From NCBI GenBank assembly GCA_903927495.1, contig CAIYNH010000384.1, forward strand, positions 1 through 6,708: a DNA stretch of 6,708 bases, read 5' to 3'. Shown here piece after piece: positions 1-5,862 of the stretch. The translations under genes and the position numbers were made by a program. The stretch is from an uncultured beta proteobacterium. Its GTDB lineage: Bacteria > Pseudomonadota > Gammaproteobacteria > Burkholderiales > Burkholderiaceae_C. The notes beneath the pieces were generated by a model that was not told where the DNA came from, searched no databases, and was given only the letters and a program-made list of their open reading frames with translations. Within the stretch, counting starts at the first letter, position 1. Each line of letters opens with the position of its first letter.

Positions 1-1086
1 ACGCACGCCAAAGTAGTCTTGGGCACCGCCCGGTGCCAGTCGAAAGCCGACAAATACCTCGTCAAAAATGAGTGCTATGCCTTTGTCATCGCAAAGTTTT
101 CGCAAGGCTTGCAACCAGGCGGTGTAGCCGGGTTTGTTGAAACCGGCTTTGCGCGAGCTGTCCAGCAGCGACGAATCGCCCGGTGCTGCTGCGTTCGGGT
201 GCAACGCCTGCAAGGGGTTGACCAGCACACAGGCAATGTCGTTGCGGTGGCGCAAAACGCGCAAAGTGGCCTCGCTCATTTCAGCCAGCGTGAAGGTGTC
301 TCGGGCTTTGATTGGGTTGCCAATGCCGGGCTGCACATCGCCCCACCAGCCATGGTAAGAGCCGCAAAAACGCACCACCTTGTCGCGAGCGCTGTGGTAA
401 CGCGCCAACCGAACGGCCTGCATCACCGCCTCTGTGCCAGACATGTGAAAAGTAACCTCGTCCATGCCCGATATATGCTTCAAGCGCGCCACGTTGTCCG
501 ACACCACCGGGTGGTAAGACCCCAGCATCGGCCCGAGCGCTCGAACCAGATCAGCGCCCTGATCAATACAGTCTTTGTAGAAATCATTGCCAAAGAGGTT
601 GACACCGTAAGAGCCGGTCAGGTCATAAAAACAATTGCCATCCAGATCAGTCACCGTCACACCAGCTGTGGATTGGACAAACGAGCCAAATTTCAAGCGT
701 TCGGCGGCCAATTGGCGAAACTGAAACGGGATGCGGTAAGCGCTGATGAATTGCAGGTCAGACAACCCACTGCTTGCCTCTACGCTGGCCTGCACACTGC
801 GGCTGAAGCGACTGGAAAATTGCTCTACCAAGGCTTCAAAGGCCTGTCGTCGTCGGGTCACAATGGCCGTCGTGGCACCGTCGAGTCCGAAGGCTTGGTC
901 CGCGTCGTAACTGTAAAGCGGCAGTTGCGCTGCGATGCGTCTGGCAATGCGTGGGTGTCCGGCCAGAGAGCGGTGTTTGGCCAGCGAGAGTTCTAGGCGG
1001 GATTTCACTTTACCCAATGCGCCCACCAAAACGCCACCCCCCACGGCGTACCACAGTAACGAATTTAATCCGATAGTTTCATTCAC
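1..1086 (-). CDS. Class III PLP-dependent aminotransferase (glutamate-1-semialdehyde aminomutase-like), membrane-anchored, 3' end cut by window
   Basis: I translated this frame by hand: it stays open for 362 codons to the left edge. Residues 7-25 (LNSLLWYAVGGGVLVGALG) are a likely transmembrane anchor, followed by a basic segment and roughly 100 residues absent from ordinary glutamate-1-semialdehyde aminomutases. The catalytic domain then shows DLDGNCFYDLTGSYG (about 147-161), SGTEAVMQAVRLAR (216-229, phosphate-binding region), SYHGWWG (243-249) and IFDEVFVGFR (340-349), where Asp342 should contact the PLP pyridine nitrogen. The PLP lysine would lie beyond the window. The start is GTG at 1086: an in-frame TAA lies just upstream, no ATG is available, and AAAGG sits 8 nt before it. 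It is divergent from psd. The substrate is unknown; the membrane anchor makes a housekeeping haem-pathway role unlikely (inference). Family certain, function open. Confidence 0.88.
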   Translation of the reverse strand, partial: MNETIGLNSLLWYAVGGGVLVGALGKVKSRLELSLAKHRSLAGHPRIARRIAAQLPLYSYDADQAFGLDGATTAIVTRRRQAFEALVEQFSSRFSRSVQASVEASSGLSDLQFISAYRIPFQFRQLAAERLKFGSFVQSTAGVTVTDLDGNCFYDLTGSYGVNLFGNDFYKDCIDQGADLVRALGPMLGSYHPVVSDNVARLKHISGMDEVTFHMSGTEAVMQAVRLARYHSARDKVVRFCGSYHGWWGDVQPGIGNPIKARDTFTLAEMSEATLRVLRHRNDIACVLVNPLQALHPNAAAPGDSSLLDSSRKAGFNKPGYTAWLQALRKLCDDKGIALIFDEVFVGFRLAPGGAQDYFGVR

Positions 1087-1094
1087 AACAAGAG

Positions 1095-1099
1095 CCTTT
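1095..1099 (-). promoter_or_regulatory. Ribosome binding site deciding the GTG start of the aminotransferase
   Basis: AAAGG on the minus strand lies 8 nt before the GTG at 1086. The only ATG nearby on this strand (at 1104-1102) is out of frame and is followed at once by TAA, so this site supports the GTG start. Confidence 0.5.
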
Positions 1100-1101
1100 A
1101 C

Positions 1102-1134
1102 ATGACCAATTTACAACGAGCGCCAACTTCATGA
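1102..1134 (+). other. Possible 10-codon leader ORF overlapping the psd start (ATGA)
   Basis: ATG at 1102 opens a ten-codon frame (MTNLQRAPTS) whose TGA at 1132-1134 overlaps the psd ATG at 1131 as ATGA, the usual arrangement for translational coupling. AAGAG at 1090-1094 lies 7 nt before it and is a better Shine-Dalgarno match than anything directly before the psd ATG. Such a short frame can arise by chance. The peptide has no recognisable feature, so any role would be in controlling psd translation rather than as a protein. Confidence 0.25.
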
Positions 1135-2012
1135 GCCTGCGCCACTACATTCAAAAAATTCTGAGCCAGGAAGACCTTAACTTTCTGCTCACCAACCGTT
1201 TGCCACGCCGCTGGCTGACCCAATTCATGGGCCGGTTCAGCAAAATCGAGCATCCTTGGGTACGTGATCTGTCGATTGGTGTCTGGAAGTTTTTTTCGGC
1301 GCTTGACTTGAGTGAAGCCAAAAAATCTCAGTTCACCAGCATGCACGACTGCTTTACGCGCGAGCTCAAAGACGGCGTGCGCCCCATCAACATGGCGGCA
1401 GACATCTTGTCTAGTCCGGTGGATGCCATTGTGGGAGCCCACGGCCCGATTGAGCGTGGCCAGGTGTTCCAGGCAAAAGGATTTCCGTTCGCCCTGCAAG
1501 ATTTGATTGCTGACGAACAGCACATTGAAGACTGGCAAGACGGCTACTTTGTGACGCTGCGCCTGACGTCGAGCATGTACCACCGTTTTCATGCGCCGTT
1601 TGATTGCACGGTCGAAAAAGTACGCTATTTTTCTGGGGACACCTGGAACGTCAATCCGATCGCCTTGAGGCGTATTGAGAAACTGTTTTGCAAAAACGAG
1701 CGTACTTTCATTCAGACCCGACTCGACGGTGTTGGCCCCTGCCAGGGCAAGCGTGTGGCGTTGGTTCCGGTGGCGGCCATTCTTGTCGCCAGTATTCGCC
1801 TGCACTTTCTGGACGTTCTGCTGCATTTGAAATATGCCGGCCCAAAGGTCATTGCGTGCCATGCCGGATTCAAAAAAGGACAAGAGATGGGTTGGTTTCA
1901 ACATGGCTCAACGGTCATCGTGCTGGCTCCCAAAGGATTCACGCTGTGTGACGGGTTGACGCAGGACAGCGCCGTTCGCATGGGCCAGGCCCTCATGCGC
2001 TGGTCTGATTGA
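1131..2012 (+). CDS. psd: Phosphatidylserine decarboxylase, proenzyme (E. coli Psd type)
   Basis: This enzyme decarboxylates phosphatidylserine to phosphatidylethanolamine at the inner membrane, using a pyruvoyl group made by self-cleavage. At 293 residues it is slightly shorter than E. coli Psd (322). The family landmarks are in order: FTRELKDGVRPI (75-86), SPVDA (95-99), YHRFHAP (150-156), GDTWNVNP (169-176), LFCKNER (185-191) and KKGQEMGWFQHGSTVIVLAP (248-267). By comparison with the E. coli enzyme, Asp98, His154 and Ser260 form the self-cleavage triad, and cleavage before Ser260 would give a beta chain of about 259 residues and an alpha chain of about 34. Two oddities: the cleavage motif is HGST rather than LGST, and the usual Asp-Gly is Asp98-Ala99. 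The start has only a weak ribosome binding site and may be coupled to the small ORF ending in ATGA. Burkholderiales usually carry a shorter Psd elsewhere (memory), so this may be a second copy. Confidence 0.92.
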   Translation: MSLRHYIQKILSQEDLNFLLTNRLPRRWLTQFMGRFSKIEHPWVRDLSIGVWKFFSALDLSEAKKSQFTSMHDCFTRELKDGVRPINMAADILSSPVDAIVGAHGPIERGQVFQAKGFPFALQDLIADEQHIEDWQDGYFVTLRLTSSMYHRFHAPFDCTVEKVRYFSGDTWNVNPIALRRIEKLFCKNERTFIQTRLDGVGPCQGKRVALVPVAAILVASIRLHFLDVLLHLKYAGPKVIACHAGFKKGQEMGWFQHGSTVIVLAPKGFTLCDGLTQDSAVRMGQALMRWSD

Positions 2013-3243
2013 TCAGCAAGGCTGCATTCGTGGCATCTGGCTGCGCGAGCGATTGGCCATGCTGCTCCACCAGCCCGGACAGGGTGTGGACAAAGCTGTC
2101 ATATATGGCATCCCAGCCCAGATGAGCGACGCTATTCGATGCGTTTTGACGCACCCGCTGAAGCCTTGCGGGATTGGTGGCTAAAGCCACTGCCGCGTTG
2201 ACGAAATCCAACTCGGCGGCCATGGGTACCAACACGCCGTTTTGCTCGGAGCTGATCAGCTCCAGTGCCGCACCATTGGCAAAGGCCAGCACCGCCAACC
2301 CGCTGGCCAATGCTTCAGGCACGACGTTGCCAAAAGTTTCGGTCAAACTCGGAAACAAAAACAGGTCGCCACTGGCATAGTGAGTGGCCAGTCCTTCTCC
2401 TTTTTGTGTCCCGGTGAAGATGCAGTCAGGGTATGTTTGCGCCAGCGATTTGCGCAACGGGCCATCACCCACAAAAACCAGTTTGGCTCGGGGTTGTTGG
2501 GCGCGAATAGCGTGAAATGCGGCCATGACCGCGCCAATATTTTTTTCCTTCGCCAATCGGCCGACGTGTATACACACCAGATCGCCAGGACTCATCCCCC
2601 AAGCATCGCGCAGTGTATGTGAGCGTTTGATGGGCGAAAACTGTCGGGTTTCCACGCCACGCGACAGCAGGCTCAGATTGTCAAAGCCACGGGCTTGCAA
2701 CTCGTGCTGCATGGCTCGCGTGGGCACCATAGTGGTCAGGGTCCGGTTGTGAAATTTACGCAAATAGTTCTCAATCAGAGTCTTGATCCAACCGATGCCG
2801 TAGTGCTGAGAATAGGTGTGAAAGTTGGTGTGAAACGAACTTGACACCGGCAAACCAAGTTGCTGTGCTGCTGCCACGGCCGACCACCCCAACGGGCCTT
2901 CTGTGGCCACATGCACGATGTCGGGACGATTGGCACACCAGAGCTGGATCAGTCGCCCCTTGATGGGCAGGCCGAAACGCAGCTCCGGGTAGGTGGGTAT
3001 CGGTATGCCGTAGGTCAACACATGTTGTAGTCCATCGCGCGAGAGCAAGGCATCCTCGTCAATTTGGCGCGGCCGAACCACCTGCACGGTGTGTCCGCGT
3101 TGCAGTACTCCTTCCACTAATTTGCCCAGCGTCATGGCGACGCCGTTGACCTCGGGCGAAAAAGTTTCCGTCACAAGCGCAAGCTTAAGCTTGCGCTTGT
3201 GGTCTTGGTGAGGTGTGGCAAAGAGGTTAGGTGTATTGTTCAT
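1993..3243 (-). CDS. GT4-family glycosyltransferase (MgtA/SQD2/Agt-like, probable glycolipid synthesis)
   Basis: A retaining GT-B glycosyltransferase of 416 residues, predicted cytosolic or peripheral to the inner membrane. The acceptor half begins with LALVTETFSPEVNGVAMTL (21-39), the loop typical of the GT4 subgroup containing alpha-mannosyltransferase MgtA and sulfoquinovosyl-diacylglycerol synthase. It continues with SSFHTNFHTYSQHYG (135-149). The donor half holds HVGRLAKEKN (226-235; Arg229 and Lys234 expected to touch the donor phosphates), FVGDGP (257-262) and the EX7E motif TETFGNVVPEALA (Glu302, Glu310). The N-terminal 20 residues before the first strand are an extra basic stretch partly encoded by a perfect palindrome. 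It lies 31 bp after lplT on the same strand, so co-transcription is likely. No good Shine-Dalgarno precedes the ATG. Its stop overlaps psd's by 20 bp. The lipid acceptor is inferred from subgroup and neighbours; donor sugar unknown. Confidence 0.9.
   Translation of the reverse strand: MNNTPNLFATPHQDHKRKLKLALVTETFSPEVNGVAMTLGKLVEGVLQRGHTVQVVRPRQIDEDALLSRDGLQHVLTYGIPIPTYPELRFGLPIKGRLIQLWCANRPDIVHVATEGPLGWSAVAAAQQLGLPVSSSFHTNFHTYSQHYGIGWIKTLIENYLRKFHNRTLTTMVPTRAMQHELQARGFDNLSLLSRGVETRQFSPIKRSHTLRDAWGMSPGDLVCIHVGRLAKEKNIGAVMAAFHAIRAQQPRAKLVFVGDGPLRKSLAQTYPDCIFTGTQKGEGLATHYASGDLFLFPSLTETFGNVVPEALASGLAVLAFANGAALELISSEQNGVLVPMAAELDFVNAAVALATNPARLQRVRQNASNSVAHLGWDAIYDSFVHTLSGLVEQHGQSLAQPDATNAALLINQTSA
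3172..3201. repeat. Perfect 30-bp palindrome inside the glycosyltransferase 5' coding region
   Basis: Two 15-base arms, CACAAGCGCAAGCTT and AAGCTTGCGCTTGTG, are exact reverse complements with no spacer. Pairing stops at the next base on each side. On the minus strand the palindrome occupies exactly codons 15-24 of the glycosyltransferase (HKRKLKLALV), starting 42 nt after the A of the ATG. The three leucines all use CTT, which lets them pair with the AAG lysines. In mRNA it could form a stem of about 13 bp with a 4-nt loop; in DNA it could be a dyad site. The symmetry is certain; the function is unknown. Confidence 0.95.
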
Positions 3244-3274
3244 GTGTAAAGACGAGTTGAATAGTCAAAGCGGT

Positions 3275-4543
3275 TCAAGACAATTTGCGGGTTGGGTTGC
3301 GCGGCAGTTCGATCCGGATGGGGATAGACGCAATCTTTCGTTGTCCAAGGTAAATGCGGGTCATGGTGAGCGTGATCAGCAATGAAAAGCACCAGATCAA
3401 CACGTGCAGCGGCGCATGGGTTGCAGTTGCGCCAGCGTACAGCGCTAGCATGATCAGCATGCCGGCGTTTTCATTGAAGCCCTGCACTGCAATTGAGCGA
3501 CCCGCCGTCAGTAATGTGCAGCCACGGTATTGCAGCAAGGCGTTCATCGGCACCACAAAGTAGCCCGCTAGTGCCCCCACCAGTACCAGCAAGACAGCAG
3601 CCCAATAAACTGAATGAACCACCAGCATCAACGGAACCAAGAGTCCAAGCATCAGACCTAAAGGCAGCAATCTGGGTGCATCAAGCAAGGACACGCACCG
3701 ACTGGCCAAAATCGCGCCAAAAATAACTCCCACTGCCGTGATGCCTTGCAAATAAGCCGCTTGATTGAGCGCCAGTCCAAGTGACTCAATGGCCCAGCGC
3801 AACACGATCAACTGCAAGGTGGCACCGACACCCCACAGCAGGGTGGTCACGGACATGGACAAACCGCCTAGCGGGTCGCGCCAAAGCATCAGGTTTTCTT
3901 TGAAGAATCGACGCATCAGGATCAGTGGGTGAATGGCATGAGATGCATAACGCACACCGCTGTCTCTGATGCCAAAATTCATCAGCGTTGCCATGCTGTA
4001 CAAGATCAACAGGAACAACATGCCAGCGATCAGTGTTGTGTTGCTGCCAGCCCAAAAGGGCATATTGACAGGCAAACTGAGCACCGGCATCAATGGGCTG
4101 ACCAGGACGCCGCCCAATGCTGTACCCAATAAAACTGCACTGACGGTGGTGCCTTCAAAATAGCCATTGGCCTTCACCAGGTCATTGGCTGGCAACAGTT
4201 CGGTGATGAGCCCGTATTTGGCGGGTGCATAAAAGGCGGCACCAAAACCGGCACAGGCCAGCGCCAGTACAGGGTCAAGCCCGGTCAACAAAAGTGTCAC
4301 CGCACAGATCTTCAAAAAATTGGCCCAGACCATCACCCGTCCCTTTGGAAAAGCATCGGCCAGCGGCCCAACCAGCGGTGCCAGCAACACATAAAACAGC
4401 GTGAAACTGAGTTTGAGAATAGGGATCAGCCAGGCATCGGCTGACTGTTCAATCAAGCGGGCAATCGCAACAATCAGTAAGGCGTTGTCGGCAACGGTCG
4501 ATATGAATTGCACCGCGAGAACGATAAAAAATGCAGCAGGCAT
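3275..4543 (-). CDS. lplT: Lysophospholipid transporter LplT-like MFS protein
   Basis: LplT flips lysophospholipids inward across the inner membrane so that they can be re-acylated (in E. coli by Aas). From the ATG at 4543 the protein has 422 residues, with about twelve hydrophobic segments. The N-terminus MPAAFFIVLAVQF..ADNALLIVAIA matches the E. coli LplT start (AQFLSAFGDNALLFATLA). Later matches are LAPLVGPLADAFPKGRVM (54-71), FYAPAKYG (104-111), LVKANGYFEGTTVSAVLLG (122-140) and, in the second half, GYFVVPMNALLQYRG and IAVQGFNENAGMLIML. About twenty extra basic C-terminal residues follow the last segment. A GTG at 4708 with a much stronger ribosome binding site would add 55 hydrophilic residues that fit no LplT I know, so I chose 4543 by homology although its own ribosome binding site is poor. 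It is probably the first gene of an operon with the glycosyltransferase. Confidence 0.87.
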   Translation of the reverse strand: MPAAFFIVLAVQFISTVADNALLIVAIARLIEQSADAWLIPILKLSFTLFYVLLAPLVGPLADAFPKGRVMVWANFLKICAVTLLLTGLDPVLALACAGFGAAFYAPAKYGLITELLPANDLVKANGYFEGTTVSAVLLGTALGGVLVSPLMPVLSLPVNMPFWAGSNTTLIAGMLFLLILYSMATLMNFGIRDSGVRYASHAIHPLILMRRFFKENLMLWRDPLGGLSMSVTTLLWGVGATLQLIVLRWAIESLGLALNQAAYLQGITAVGVIFGAILASRCVSLLDAPRLLPLGLMLGLLVPLMLVVHSVYWAAVLLVLVGALAGYFVVPMNALLQYRGCTLLTAGRSIAVQGFNENAGMLIMLALYAGATATHAPLHVLIWCFSLLITLTMTRIYLGQRKIASIPIRIELPRNPTRKLS

Positions 4544-4746
4544 GTAGGCAGTTGAATGTTCAGTGGGATTGAATTGACAGCGAATTGAAGCAGGCCAGCG
4601 TGTCGGTTGTATGACAGTGCTTGGCTTGAAGTGCTGGCTGGCTGGCAATTGGTCACAAATCTGCAATGAGCCACCGCTAAGCTCACTCAAGTACTCTGGC
4701 CGGAGCACAAACCATTCCTCCTTAATTTAACCGCAAGAAGAAACTC
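4544..4746. promoter_or_regulatory. Divergent intergenic/leader region between lplT and the phosphoesterase gene
   Basis: If lplT starts at 4543, this 203-bp stretch must hold the outward promoters of both genes. A TTGACA at 4574-4579 on the plus strand lacks a convincing -10 at 16-18 bp. An AT-rich TTAATTTAAC at 4722-4731 could serve either strand, but I cannot pair it with a -35. On the minus strand it holds a strong Shine-Dalgarno, a GTG at 4708 and a ten-codon frame from 4715. No terminator is seen. The promoter assignment is by position, not by motif. Confidence 0.35.
4717..4722 (-). promoter_or_regulatory. Strong Shine-Dalgarno AGGAGG upstream of lplT
   Basis: AGGAGG, the best ribosome binding site in the window, is 8 nt before a GTG at 4708 that is in frame with lplT. 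It also lies 1 nt before an ATG (4715-4713) that opens a ten-codon frame (MVCAPARVLE). It therefore either marks the real lplT start, giving a 477-residue protein, or serves a short leader. Homology argues for the shorter LplT; the ribosome binding site argues for the longer one. Confidence 0.5.
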
Positions 4747-5724
4747 ATGAACCTCAAATCTGTCATTGCTTTTGCTGCTGCATGCAGCGTAGCCACTGTG
4801 GTCACTGCCGTAGAGACCAAGCTGGTGAGCTTTGGTTTGATCACCGACATTCACGTGTGTGATAAACCCGATCAGTCATCAGTGCCTTCACTCAATGCGA
4901 CTCCACGCTACTTTACCGGCGGAGTGGCCAAGATCGAGGCGTTTGCCCATGCCATGAACAAGTCCAATGTGGCTTTTGTGGCCGAATTGGGTGACTACAC
5001 CGACAATCCTGCCAATGGCAAACTGGCCTATGAGCAGCGCCGCGCAGCGGCTATCGGATTTGTGGATGCCGCCGAAGCCAAGTTGGCCCAGTTCAAGGGG
5101 CCGCGATACCACGTGTTTGGCAACCATGACACCGACCAGTTGAGCAAGGAGGACTACCAGGCGCACATCACCAACACCGGTATTCCCGCAGGAGCCACCT
5201 ATTACAGTTTTAATCAGGGTGGTGTGCATTTTGTGGTTCTCGATGCCGGGTTCAAGGCCGACGGCAATGCTTACTCAGGCATTCCCGGCACGTCCGGTGC
5301 TGGCTACAAGTGGGATGATGCCAATGTGCCTGCCGCGCAAATCCAGTGGCTCAAGTCCGATCTGTCAGCCAACCACCTGCCAGTGATTGTGCTGGGGCAT
5401 CAGTTCCTGAACCCGGCCGAGCAAGTTGACCCGCAATTTGATCCTGCCCACAGCGTCAAAAATGCTGCTGAAATTCGCACCATCATCGAAAAAAGCGGCA
5501 AGGTGCTGGCGGTATTTGCCGGGCACTACCATGACGGCGGCTTTCAGCAAATCAACGGCATCAGCTACATTGGGCTACAGTCCAGCGCGGCTTATGGTAA
5601 CGATGTCAGCTACCATAACCAGTACGCCACCGTAGATGTGCGAGCCGATGGCAAGAAATACCAGGTGGCTGTGGCTGGCAATGGCTTGCAGAAAAATTAT
5701 GTCGTTAATACCGTCTTGCCTTGA
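4747..5724 (+). CDS. Exported calcineurin-like metallophosphoesterase (ADP-ribose/CDP-alcohol diphosphatase-like)
   Basis: A 325-residue protein with a signal peptide (MNLKSVIAFAAACSVATVVTA) and likely cleavage after Ala21 (V-T-A), so it should act in the periplasm. The five metallophosphoesterase motifs are complete: D34-I-H36; GD83 in ELGDYTD; GNHD (125-128); GH218; and AGHYHDGG (258-265) with His260 and His262. These residues should bind two metal ions and catalyse phosphoester or pyrophosphate hydrolysis. The block FGLITDIHV together with VFAGHYHDGGF recalls the manganese-dependent ADP-ribose/CDP-alcohol diphosphatase branch (ADPRM; human protein FFAGHTHDGGY). Substrate specificity cannot be read from sequence; a general phosphodiesterase or phosphatase is possible. 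The ribosome binding site is weak (AAGAAG, 7 nt before ATG). It is divergent from lplT. Confidence 0.87.
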   Translation: MNLKSVIAFAAACSVATVVTAVETKLVSFGLITDIHVCDKPDQSSVPSLNATPRYFTGGVAKIEAFAHAMNKSNVAFVAELGDYTDNPANGKLAYEQRRAAAIGFVDAAEAKLAQFKGPRYHVFGNHDTDQLSKEDYQAHITNTGIPAGATYYSFNQGGVHFVVLDAGFKADGNAYSGIPGTSGAGYKWDDANVPAAQIQWLKSDLSANHLPVIVLGHQFLNPAEQVDPQFDPAHSVKNAAEIRTIIEKSGKVLAVFAGHYHDGGFQQINGISYIGLQSSAAYGNDVSYHNQYATVDVRADGKKYQVAVAGNGLQKNYVVNTVLP

Positions 5725-5728
5725 GTTA

Positions 5729-5819
5729 AATTGAACGCTATGTCACCCCAGTCGGGTGTGCAAATTGCTATATATATCGTAGCTGTTTGTGCACTGTTGA
5801 CGGGCTTTAGCGTTCAATT
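5729..5819. repeat. Intergenic repeat-like element bounded by 12-bp inverted repeats
   Basis: AATTGAACGCTA at 5729-5740 and its exact reverse complement TAGCGTTCAATT at 5808-5819 bracket 67 bases, with smaller inverted pairs inside: CACCC/GGGTG (5744-5748/5754-5758) and GCTA/TAGC (5767-5770/5780-5783). The internal stretch starting CAAATTGCTAT and continuing GTAGCTGTTTG (5760s-5790) resembles, from memory, a short intergenic repeat abundant in Comamonadaceae such as Rhodoferax, Polaromonas and Acidovorax. The inverted ends are visible fact; family membership is recollection. It may be a non-autonomous mobile element or a repetitive extragenic palindrome. Confidence 0.5.
5744..5758 (+). terminator. 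Weak hairpin after the phosphoesterase gene
   Basis: CACCC, a 5-nt loop and GGGTG form a short GC-rich stem 20 bp after the stop codon. No run of T follows, so it does not meet the pattern of an intrinsic terminator. It could still contribute to transcript ending or 3' end stability together with the larger 12-bp inverted repeat around it. Confidence 0.2.
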
Positions 5820-5862
5820 CGTTATATAACCCAGGCTCCTATTGGCCACACAAAGTAATTTC

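Noticed and set aside
19..996. 325-codon open frame on the plus strand
   Set aside because: It is antisense to the aminotransferase, whose complementary frame shows clear family motifs throughout; the plus-strand translation has no recognisable domain and a composition typical of a shadow frame.
1..1086. The aminotransferase as hemL (glutamate-1-semialdehyde aminomutase of tetrapyrrole synthesis)
   Set aside because: The fold matches, but the membrane anchor, the extra N-terminal 100 residues and the divergent motifs around GTEAV and YHGWWG argue against the housekeeping enzyme.
1098..1904. 268-codon open frame on the minus strand
   Set aside because: Antisense to psd, which has complete decarboxylase motifs; no domain is visible in the minus-strand translation.
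2005..2016. CTGAT-TG-ATCAG inverted repeat at the convergent stops
   Set aside because: A 5-bp stem with a 2-nt loop and no T run cannot be called a terminator.
4574..4602. TTGACA as a -35 for the phosphoesterase gene
   Set aside because: The consensus -35 is perfect, but the bases at the -10 position (AGCGTG) are GC-rich and do not match.
4888..5229. 113-codon minus-strand open frame
   Set aside because: Antisense to the metallophosphoesterase metal-binding region; no start signal or family resemblance.
5797..5830. TTGACG and TATATA/TATAAC as a promoter for the pyruvate kinase gene
   Set aside because: The spacing to the best -10-like hexamers is 20-22 bp, outside the usual 16-18; at 17 bp the hexamer is CGTTAT, a poor match.
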